Below are positions 56,060 through 64,000 of a stretch of DNA of 64,000 nucleotides, in pieces (within the stretch, counting starts at the first letter, position 1; each line of letters starts with the position of its first letter). The stretch covers positions 55,402,686 to 55,466,685 of the forward strand of contig OZ020306.1 in NCBI GenBank assembly GCA_963971305.1, written 5' to 3'. A program made the translations under genes and the position numbers. The DNA comes from Arcuatula senhousia (taxonomy: Eukaryota; Mollusca; Bivalvia; Mytilida; Mytilidae). The notes beneath the pieces are model-generated. The model was given only the letters and a program-made list of their open reading frames with translations. It did not search any database and was not told the DNA's origin.

Positions 56060-58126
56060 GTGAGAAATAATATTGCAGGTAACTTGCAAAATTATGTTTT
56101 GGAATGGAAACGTATTACATCAGACCCCTGGGTATTACAAACCATTACTGGTTGTAAACTTGAGTTTATTTCAAAACCAGTTCAAAAATATGCTCCAAAA
56201 CCAATTCAGTTTTCAATAAAAGAATCGGAAATTGTGGACTCAGAAGTTCAAGCAATGCTTAAAAAGGGGGCAATTTCAAAATCTAACTATGAAAGCGATC
56301 AATTTATCTCAAATATTTTTTTGGTGAAAAAGAAAAATGGTAAATTCAGACCAGTTATTAATTTAACTAAGTTAAATGAATTTATTGAATACCACCATTT
56401 TAAACAAGAAAATTTGTCAATGGTTTTACAAGCTTTAGAGCAAGATGCATTTTTTGTGTCAGTAGATTTAACAGATGCATATTTTTCCATTCCAATTCAT
56501 ATTGATCACAGAAAATACTTGAAGTTCATCTGGCGAGATACACTGTATGAATTCAACTGTCTTTGTTTTGGTATATCATCAGCACCTAGAATTTTTACTA
56601 AAGTAATGAAGCCTGTTTTTGCATATTTTAGAAGCTTGGGCATTCAATCATTTTTTTATATAGATGATTCTTTAGCTGAGAATTTAAACAGAGATCTTTG
56701 TCACAGTCATTTTCAATATATGACCAAAACTATGGAGTCTTTAGGATTTTTTATTAATCAAGAAAAGTCAAGTCCAATTCCTTCAAAAAAGATTATTTTT
56801 CTGGGTTTTTTAATTGACAGTGAATTATTCATGGTATTTTTGCCAGAAGAAAAGGTGTATAAGATATTGACAGAATGTGAGAAAGCACTGAAGAAAAAAG
56901 ACAAAATAGTCATTAAAGATGTTGCTAGGTTGTTAGGTTTGTTTTCTTCTGCATCCACAGCTGTGGAGCTTGCACCTTTGTTTACAAGATTTTTAAATCA
57001 CGACAAAGTTAGAGCTTTAGAACTCCATCAAGATTATAACAAAACTATGAGGTTATCCAGAAATGCTGTAGATGAAATAAAGTGGTGGTTTAATAATTTG
57101 AATCGAGAACTTATAAATGGAAAGCCTATAAGACCAGCCAAAATTTCATTTTACTTAGAAACTGATGCGTCTTTGGCAGGCTGGGGTTGTAAACTAGATA
57201 GTTTAGAATCAGGTGGTAGATGGACTATGCATGAGTCTTCTTTGCATATCAATATCTTAGAGATTAAGGCTATCAAGTATGCTTTATTGAGTTTATGTAA
57301 AGATATGGTTCAAACACACATTTGTATTAGATCCGATAGTGCCACAGCAGTGTCATACATTAACAAAAAAGGTGGCTCAGTTTTGTCTTTATTCTCTGAA
57401 TGTAAAGAAATTTGGTTATGGTGTGCAGAGAGACAGATTTTTATTTCTGCAGTGCATATTAAAGGTAAAGACAATGTGTCTGCCGATAGACTGTCACGTG
57501 AGTTTAGCGACTCCACTGAGTGGAAACTGAATGAAAAAGTATTTTCACTCGTATGTTCTCAATGTTTTTCACCAGATATAGATCTGTTTGCATCTAGGTT
57601 AAACAAACAGTTACCTAAATTTGTATCATGGCTTCCAGATCCTGAAGCTTTTGCTATAGATGCTTTTTCCATCTCATGGTCAAATTTCAAACCATACATT
57701 TTTTCTCCTTTCAGTGTGTTGTCACGGGTCATTCAAAAGATAACCGAGGACAAGGTAAGCAAAGCTATTCTGATTATTCCTTACTGGACAACACAAATTT
57801 GGTTTCCACAATTATTGAACATTTTAATAGAAGAGCCTCTTCTAATACGAAAAAACAAAAATCTACTGAGGTTAGTTCACAACAATCAACCTCACAAGTT
57901 AAACCTAAGAAACCGATTTCTAGTCGCCTGTATTGTATCTGGAGATCACTCAGAAATCGAGGCTTTTCAAACAAAATTACCTCGATCTTGTCATGTTCCT
58001 GGCGACCAAGTACCTCCAAGCAATATGATTTGGCATGGAGAAAATGGTTATTTTGGTGTAATCAAAGGGAGATTAATCCCTTGGAGGTATCTGAAGTACA
58101 AATTTTGGAATACTTGTCCAACTTAA
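56060..58126 (+). CDS. RT-RNase H with C-terminal methyltransferase-like domain (DIRS pol)
   Basis: 688 codons counted from a GTG. The frame is open upstream to 55,913 and has no ATG before residue 66, so translation by -1 frameshift from gag is the likely route. RT spans about 40-290: motif A SVDLTDAY (D136), CFGISSAPRIF and FYIDDS (YIDD at 200-203). RNase H spans about 360-480 with D369 (LETDAS), E401, D426 (RSDS) and D471/D476 in KDNVSADRLSR. Residues about 503-595 (DIDLFAS, PDPEAFAIDAFSISW, SPFSVL, IIPYWTTQIWF) form the Dam-like methyltransferase-related domain typical of DIRS elements; its activity is unproven. The 3' part overlaps the recombinase frame by 451 nt. No internal stop. Confidence 0.92.
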   Translation: MRNNIAGNLQNYVLEWKRITSDPWVLQTITGCKLEFISKPVQKYAPKPIQFSIKESEIVDSEVQAMLKKGAISKSNYESDQFISNIFLVKKKNGKFRPVINLTKLNEFIEYHHFKQENLSMVLQALEQDAFFVSVDLTDAYFSIPIHIDHRKYLKFIWRDTLYEFNCLCFGISSAPRIFTKVMKPVFAYFRSLGIQSFFYIDDSLAENLNRDLCHSHFQYMTKTMESLGFFINQEKSSPIPSKKIIFLGFLIDSELFMVFLPEEKVYKILTECEKALKKKDKIVIKDVARLLGLFSSASTAVELAPLFTRFLNHDKVRALELHQDYNKTMRLSRNAVDEIKWWFNNLNRELINGKPIRPAKISFYLETDASLAGWGCKLDSLESGGRWTMHESSLHINILEIKAIKYALLSLCKDMVQTHICIRSDSATAVSYINKKGGSVLSLFSECKEIWLWCAERQIFISAVHIKGKDNVSADRLSREFSDSTEWKLNEKVFSLVCSQCFSPDIDLFASRLNKQLPKFVSWLPDPEAFAIDAFSISWSNFKPYIFSPFSVLSRVIQKITEDKVSKAILIIPYWTTQIWFPQLLNILIEEPLLIRKNKNLLRLVHNNQPHKLNLRNRFLVACIVSGDHSEIEAFQTKLPRSCHVPGDQVPPSNMIWHGENGYFGVIKGRLIPWRYLKYKFWNTCPT

Positions 58127-58905
58127 ATGAACAGAAATATTCCTATAGTGTCATTAACACTCACAAGGCTGCCATTGTTCAGACTCTGATAGTTACAGGT
58201 AAAAGAGATTTAGTAAATCATCCTTTATTGACAAGGTTTATGAAAGGTTTATTCAATATTAAACCTCCCATTCCTAAATATGTATGTACATGGGATGTAG
58301 CTAAAGTATTACAGTACTTATCTTCTTTACATCCTCTTAGTAGCCTTACTTTGGAACAATTAACTATGAAATGTAGTGCCTTATTGGCTCTTTGTTCAGC
58401 ACAGAGATCACAAACTCTTATTGCTTTAGATACTAAATCAATGCAAAATACTGACAGTTGTATTAAGTTTAATATTCAGTCATTAACCAAAACTTCTCGT
58501 CCTGGTAAAGTTTCTCAAACTGTTACCTTTAATGAGTTTCATGATAAAAAACTATGTGTAGTTTCTTGTATTAATGAGTATTTGGAAAAAACAAAGGACA
58601 GAAGAAAAAGTAGTAAGCTTTTAATTTCATTTAAAACTTATAACAGTGTTACTTCTAGCACAGTAGCCAGATGGCTAAAAAACGTATTAAAAAACTCTGG
58701 CATAGATACTGCTAAATTCCAAGCTCACTCATTCCGTGGAGCTTCCACCTCTGCAGCGTTTGATGCTGGTGTTCCAATAAAATCTATTTTGAATACAGCA
58801 AATTGGTCGAACGCTCAAACATTTTACAAATTTTACTATAGAGGTAGTCAGGGTGTACAACACCACAATAATAATGAATTTTCAGCAGCAGTTTTATCTG
58901 TGTAA
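57676..58905 (+). CDS. DIRS-type tyrosine recombinase
   Basis: 409 codons from the first ATG, but the first 80 residues overlap pol and are probably not all functional; the conserved part begins near SRLYCIWRSLRNRG (about 83). Core-binding domain about 100-195. Catalytic residues: R244 in CSAQRSQTL, H351 and R354 in HSFRGAS, W377 in NWSNAQ, nucleophile Y387 (or Y388) in FYKFYYR. The protein would join the circular DNA to the genome at an ATT-containing site. The frame is -1 relative to pol. No stop or shift is seen in the conserved part. It is clearly a different lineage from the recombinase at 41,246-42,274. Confidence 0.9.
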   Translation: MVKFQTIHFFSFQCVVTGHSKDNRGQGKQSYSDYSLLDNTNLVSTIIEHFNRRASSNTKKQKSTEVSSQQSTSQVKPKKPISSRLYCIWRSLRNRGFSNKITSILSCSWRPSTSKQYDLAWRKWLFWCNQREINPLEVSEVQILEYLSNLNEQKYSYSVINTHKAAIVQTLIVTGKRDLVNHPLLTRFMKGLFNIKPPIPKYVCTWDVAKVLQYLSSLHPLSSLTLEQLTMKCSALLALCSAQRSQTLIALDTKSMQNTDSCIKFNIQSLTKTSRPGKVSQTVTFNEFHDKKLCVVSCINEYLEKTKDRRKSSKLLISFKTYNSVTSSTVARWLKNVLKNSGIDTAKFQAHSFRGASTSAAFDAGVPIKSILNTANWSNAQTFYKFYYRGSQGVQHHNNNEFSAAVLSV

Positions 58906-59227
58906 TTGTAGAGCTCTCTGGATTATGCTGAGAATTTCCTGTGTTTAGTTGGAGGACTATGACTGACGAGGGATGAAGACAAGATGTTGAAGAGATGTTC
59001 TGTGTTTTGTGATGATATATAGAGACATTTTTTGAACTTTCGATTACTTTGTTTTTCGAAGAGTTTTTGTCAATTTATTTGTCTTAATTAAATGTTGCAT
59101 TTATCTTTGTTTTGCTTAAAAACCTTGTAAATACTGACAGGTATTTATCACTGTTGTCGCAAGGAGGAAATGAGTTTCATGAAATTTCATACTATTTTGA
59201 ATTGTTGTCAATATTGTCTTTAAAGAA
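58906..59227 (+). other. 3' untranslated part of the DIRS-type element
   Basis: AT-rich stretch between the recombinase stop and the internal complementary region. No frame or motif supported. Confidence 0.5.
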
Positions 59228-59348
59228 TTCCGTTTCAACCCGAGAATGCCGTAGGGCTACGATAGAGAATGTAATATCATCCAAGCATCCAACGGATGTG
59301 ATGGATGATTGGCATTCTCTGAGTAAGCCCGAAGGCTTGAGGGTTGAA
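59228..59348 (+). repeat. Internal complementary region of the DIRS-type element
   Basis: 59,228-59,270 is the reverse complement of the left outer extension. 59,271-59,348 is the reverse complement of the right outer extension (about 59,527-59,604). They are fused at GAGAAT|GTAATATC. This is the circular-junction template used in DIRS-1-type replication. A GGGTTG / CAACCC hairpin follows at 59,341-59,360. Confidence 0.92.
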
Positions 59349-59422
59349 CTACCCAACCCTCAGAGCATCCCTCCCAAGTATAAATATTGACAACTTATGA
59401 ACACACTGGCTTAAGCTCTAAA

Positions 59423-59607
59423 AAGACAACTGATTTGGATTTGTAAGGTCCTTATATAGTGACCAGGTATTTAATCTATTGTTATTTAAATCAGGACTCT
59501 GGCCGACAAGTGTCGATATATTCCGTTTCAACCCTCAAGCCTTCGGGCTTACTCAGAGAATGCCAATCATCCATCACATCCGTTGGATGCTTGGATGATA
59601 TTACATT
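59423..59607 (+). repeat. Right inverted terminal repeat with its extension
   Basis: 59,423-59,534 mirrors the left repeat. 59,527-59,604 (ending GGATGATATTAC) is the outer extension complementary to 59,271-59,348. ATT at 59,605-59,607 marks the end. Confidence 0.9.
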
Positions 59608-59726
59608 ATTGTCCTCTAATTTAAAAGCTTTAGGAAACTTGTGAATGTAATAGACTTTTGTGAAACATTTAATTTACTTGTTCATAATCTTTTTGTATTG
59701 TTCACATGGTGATATAATTCTTTAAA

Positions 59727-60508
59727 GGTAGTACTCCAAAATTAATATTTTTTCACAGTATTGTTTTCGTAGGTGGCCCCTGTGAACTTTTTTGTTAAAT
59801 GAAAATATTGATTCATTTAAGCCAATCCGCTTGTGACCATGCCCAGCCGGAAGCGACGCTTTATGAGCATTTGGATTGATTTTTTCAAATTATTCTTTTA
59901 AACTATAACCGTGGATCGTAATTCAACATGTGGTTGAATTTCTCCAATGAAAGTTACAAATAATAATAATTGGTCTTAAAATAAGAACAATAAAAAATCT
60001 GGACCCGTTATATAAAAATTACGATCCACGGTTATAGTTTAAAAGAATAATTCGAAAAAATCAATCCAAATGCTCATAAAGCGTCGCTTCCGGCTGGGCA
60101 TGGTCACAAGCGGATTGGCTTAAATTTAAATGTGCTATTTTTAGATTTTTAATTTTGAACAATTTTAGCGGAAAAAAGAGCCGAAGTCGGGCTTTCATTT
60201 CATACATGTTACGTTTCACCTGAACCAAACGCTCGATTACAGGCAACGTTCAAAAAAAGGACAAAACCCTGATTTTTGTGTATTTTTGTCCCCAAATTCT
60301 TGTTATATGTTAAGAGTTGCTAGGGGCAACGAGTACAACAAAGAAACCAAATACGGCACTAAACACGACTAAACATGCCCGGAGTTTGGAACACCACCTA
60401 GTTTGAAGTGCAAATAGCAGTTAAAGCGATTGCAAGAACCCACGACAAAATATACAACGACAAGCACATGCAAAAATAAGCCAAATAAATTAATTGTGGA
60501 GTACTACC
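59727..60508. mobile_element. Foldback-type MITE with 109-bp near-perfect arms
   Basis: Outer ends GGTAGTACTCCAAAATTAAT and its mirror (reverse complement GGTAGTACTCCACAATTAAT) bound the element. Inside, 59,815-59,923 and 60,017-60,125 are reverse complements with one mismatch seen, around a 93-bp spacer. The arms include CCGCTTGTGACCATGCCCAG and AACTATAACCGTGGATCG. AAA lies on both sides but is not a convincing target duplication. No frame. Confidence 0.8.
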
Positions 60509-61668
60509 AAACAACTTTAAACACCTAATTATCATGTTATTTTATTATTCACAATTCTTCCGTGTGAGTTTTAGATTATTGTCCCTATTTTGGTAAATTA
60601 AACATAACATTTGGACTCTATGCGTAGACTTCATTGTACAGAAAGACCCTGCAATAATCGCCCATTGACTTCAAGTGAATAAATGACATACTACCGGCAA
60701 CCAAGATGCATCACTTTTTAAACAGCTTATTGCATCTTGTTACCATAAAAGACAATGCTCTGCCAGGAATAAATTTCATTTAAATTGCAACAATCTGAGA
60801 CGGAAACAGGATATCAGGGTGCATTTTATATTAAAATATCCCACTGCAGCCTCTGGGTAAAGTTTAAATCTATTAGAAATTCTTTTTTCCGTGTCTAAAT
60901 TATACCTTGCTCAATTGCTCTGCACCTTTAATTTGATCAAATTAACATCGCTTCCTTTTTGTAGCAAAGTGTAATAACTGTAATTTCCTTTTAAAATCAG
61001 AAGAAATGCAGATATGTGATTATTTTTATAGTGAAGAGGTAATTGGCCTTTTTGTTTGAGATGCAATGTAAAATTAAAATTGGAAATAAAATGTAAAATG
61101 ATTGTTGAAATCAAAAGGTTTCTTTCTTTTTTTTTCAAAAAAGATAGTAAAAGTTCTCTTTGACAATTTTTGTTGCATTTGTGATCATAACTTATTTGTG
61201 TTCATATTTATGACATATAAGAATCTTATGAAACTTGGTTAAACTGATCTAGTTTGAACTTGGAAACCATTGATAAATGTATATAATTATGCTTGAAGAA
61301 TTCAGCTCTAATAATAATGATTTAAAGTCATCAGGACTGAACTTTAAAAAAAAAAGTAATACTTTTGTACTTGCTGACAGTAAACTCTCGTTTATTATAG
61401 TTGATCTATTTTCTAAAGGTGTGATTTTGATAATTTTAGGATATGTGTTAAATCATATGCATTAATATATCCTTATCTTTCGTTTTGAAAAGAGGAATGG
61501 TTTTACATATAATAGCTTGTCGCTTTTTCAAAATCCTAAAAGTATATTTCTAGGATTTTGATAGGCTGAATTCTACGCTAACTATAAATCTATAACTTTT
61601 TTTTTAACAAAGATAAATATTGAAGGACATATCATATCTTTTCAAATATTTGCTTCAGAACATAACCT
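60509..61668. other. Non-coding stretch
   Basis: Nothing recognised beyond AT-rich sequence. Confidence 0.45.
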
Positions 61669-62255
61669 TAAATTTTACCTATGTACCTGATTTGAGCTTA
61701 TAAACTATACCTATGTACCTCATTTGAGCTTAAATTTGTACCTAATTTGAGCTTAAACTATGTACCTAATTTGAGCTTAAACTTTGTACCTAATTTGAGC
61801 TTAAACTATGTACCTCATAAGAGCTTAAACTATACCTATGTACCTTATTTGAGCATATAAACTATACTTATAGACCTCATTTGAGCTTAAACTATACCTT
61901 TATACCTAATTTGAGCTTAAACTATACCTTTGTACCTCATTCGAGCTTAAACTATGTGTCTAATTTGAGCTTGAACTATGTACCTAATTTGAGCTTAACT
62001 ATACTTTTGTACCTAATTTGAGCTTAAACTATACCTATGTACCTAATTTTAGCTTAAACTATACCTATGTACCTAATTTGAGTTTGAATTATCATAACCT
62101 ATATACCTAAATTTATGCGCTTAAACTATACAAGTACATGTATGTACCTAATTTGAGCTTAAACTATACCTATGTACCTAAATTTGAGCCTGAGCTATCA
62201 TAACCTATGTGCCTAATTTATGAGCTTAAACTGTACATTATTTGAGCTTAAAACC
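61669..62255 (+). repeat. Minisatellite of about twenty GAGCTTAAACTAT units
   Basis: Units built on ACCTATGTACCTAATTTGAG and CTTAAACTAT repeat with lengths of about 22-37 bp; shorter ones lack one ACCTAT. Order is irregular and copies are diverged, so this is an old array. No conserved frame. Confidence 0.85.
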
Positions 62256-64000
62256 ATTTGTTCTATTATTAGAATGATTTCAATTTTAACAGTGTGTATT
62301 TATTTTTGATAATTTTGTTTGTATTTATCAAATATTCTTTTTACATTTTTCAATTAAGAATTGATAAATCATATGCTTAATGACTAAATCCCTACAGAAC
62401 ATTATGACAGGCTTGATGAAGTTTAAGATATATCTCAGACCAATTATCAATGGAGAATTATTATGCATTTCCAATTGTAAATGTCTTGATTTAATTAGAG
62501 AATTCCCTTTTCAATATTCTGAATAATATTCTTTATTCAATTTGTCTTGATTAAGTTTGGCATTTTACATTTTCCATAAGTACTTTACATTTATCTAGAT
62601 GGCTCAATTAGATTTTTTTTTCATGTCATGTTGTCGTGAGAGGAAAAAGTTTTTAGAACTTGATTTGGTAATGCCTTATTTTAGTTGAAGTTTTGGAGGT
62701 GTTTCTTCTTTCTGATTGTAATTTTTTTTAGGAATATTCACTAGACTATAAGGTTTAGATGAATCAGATAGGAAATATAAGAAAATATTCAACAAGTTAT
62801 AAAAAAAGACCAATAATTCACTCCATGTACCATATAGAAGTTATTTGTAAAGGCTGTTTGGGTGCAAGTTGAATATATCCTATACTCTTGAGTCTTCAAT
62901 AGTAATTCTATTTATTAGATAAATGAAACAACAATTTAAACAACTGACCTATGAACTAATTTAGATAGATACAGAAATTTTGAGCTGGATGCTATGTAAG
63001 GGTCATGGAATGAAAGATTCCATTAACTAAAATACCTAATATTCACTTGGCTAAAATTCTGTAAGTAATTCTGTAATTATTTTCTCTCTTTCATATTATT
63101 GTAGTAACCATTTTGGATTGTTTCATTGTTATGTTATGGTTTTGTCTTTCTCCTAAGAATGTCATTGAAATTGTGTGAGGTCTTCTGGTGTAGCTGTCAG
63201 TTACAGATTAGTAATATTTGCATATTAGTTGGGATTTCCTGAAAGCAGTGTCCATCACATCTCAATGAAACTTTGTCCATTGATACATTGTCATAAGAAG
63301 TAAACAGTGGAATGAATGAAAAAGTTTAATCAAACATTTGCCAAGCTGATAATTTATTGTCTCCAGGACACATGTACTAGGTTCTAGAATGAAAAACTGT
63401 ACCATTTGGCACATAGTCATGATTTTCATTATAAATTTATAAAACAAAATAGGTTGAAATATATATTTTTCATGGAATGGTCATATCTGTTAATGCCTCT
63501 AACAAAATACATTTAAGGTATCTTGAATAATTATTTGTCCTCCACTTTCGTTGGGAGACACCTTGTTTTATCTGTCAGTTCACAAAGTTATTCCACTCAA
63601 CTGCTCAATCTTAATTTAATGAAATGTGGTTTGTATAAAATAAGATAAAACAATGCTGAAAACTGGAGATTTTGATCCTCTAATCTTTTTAAAGTTATAA
63701 CCCATCGAACTTTAAATTTTGGGGGAATTTTTTTTAATAATTTATTCTTTACACTCATTGACTCTTCTGAAATGACTTTGATTTGCATAATTACTGGGAA
63801 ATTTTGTATGAGTTCTGGTCCTTTGCACTCAATGTTTTTATGCAAAGGGTGGGACATTGTTTTTGCACAAAAAATGGTTTATTTACCATTTGGTATCATT
63901 CATCCTTAGAACTTGAAGTTTCTTCATGTAATAACAGTGATGCACTTAATATGCATCTTGTATTATAAATATATGAAGCTTTTTCATGTTTAACATGAAT
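62256..64000. other. Non-coding stretch at the window end
   Basis: No coding, tandem or inverted repeat structure that I can support. A sequence resembling a dispersed repeat (TTGTCCTCCACTTTCGTTGG, about 63,534) begins near the end but cannot be delimited. Confidence 0.4.

Larger units (their letters stand above)
54364..59607 (+). mobile_element. DIRS-type tyrosine-recombinase retrotransposon with internal complementary region
   Basis: The 5.2-kb element has inverted terminal repeats (54,393-54,503 and 59,423-59,534). Each end carries a further unique extension. An internal complementary region (59,228-59,348) carries the reverse complement of both extensions joined together. Genes run gag, RT-RNase H-methyltransferase-like, recombinase, all on the plus strand. 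ATT is present at the left end (54,364-54,366), at the right end (59,605-59,607) and, as its complement AAT, at the internal junction (59,268-59,270). There is no target duplication, as expected. gag has one apparent frameshift; the other frames are open. Confidence 0.93.

Noticed and set aside
57774..58019. Minus-strand frame within the DIRS pol/recombinase overlap
   Set aside because: Antisense shadow of two real overlapping frames.
54364..59607. Retroviral or LTR-type provirus
   Set aside because: No integrase of the DDE type, no protease and no direct LTRs; inverted repeats, internal complementary region and a tyrosine recombinase define a DIRS-type element.
61669..62255. CRISPR-like array
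   Set aside because: Unit length varies and spacers are themselves repeated, so it is a minisatellite.

Overview
The window looks like nuclear DNA of an invertebrate animal, most probably a bivalve mollusc such as a mussel. It is AT-rich and almost free of long open frames. It is crowded with short non-autonomous transposons, tRNA-derived SINEs and tandem repeats whose ends (the CAGTCAAACCTG, CTGTGG/CCACAG and ATGCCCCATCTA types) I associate with bivalve genomes. The organism assignment is inference. I see no bacterial gene organisation, rRNA, CRISPR array or confident functional tRNA.

Layout. Positions 1-25,200 appear to lie in a plus-strand host gene with very long introns. Two exons are visible (383-457 and 23,695-23,806) and their phases fit, but I do not recognise the protein. 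Both exons have had their 3' end plus 5' splice site duplicated in tandem: once as a 100-bp unit at 421-557, and about 17 times as a 73-bp minisatellite at 23,755-25,010. The intron carries a 5'-truncated LINE (8,324-9,214), MITEs, palindromes and several repeat families with internal tandem units. From 25,200 to 38,000 is repeat-bearing non-coding DNA, including a SINE at 30,681-31,035.

A complete Ngaro-type tyrosine-recombinase retrotransposon lies on the minus strand at 38,039-45,819. It has intact gag (45,311-43,851), RT-RNase H (43,923-42,241) and recombinase (42,274-41,246) frames. Its split direct repeats are arranged A1-ORFs-B1-A2-B2, and all three junctions share TTTT. A TTAA-flanked MITE has since entered B2. 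A 1.3-kb Harbinger-like element (46,178-47,513) and a decayed reverse transcriptase carrying a SINE (50,340-51,090) follow.

A single-exon class A GPCR gene is on the minus strand at 53,753-52,602. About 610 bp upstream of its start codon sits a second recombinase retrotransposon, this one DIRS-type, on the plus strand at 54,364-59,607. It has inverted terminal repeats, an internal complementary region, gag (with one frameshift), RT-RNase H-methyltransferase-like and recombinase frames. After it come a foldback element with 109-bp arms (59,727-60,508) and a minisatellite (61,669-62,255).

Within each retrotransposon gag packages the RNA, RT-RNase H copies it, and the recombinase integrates a circular DNA whose junction is recorded inside the element. 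In both, the same zero-frame heptamer A AAA AAC followed by a stem-loop lies in the gag/RT overlap, which predicts -1 ribosomal frameshifting. This, with the exon-end minisatellite, is what I consider most worth following up.
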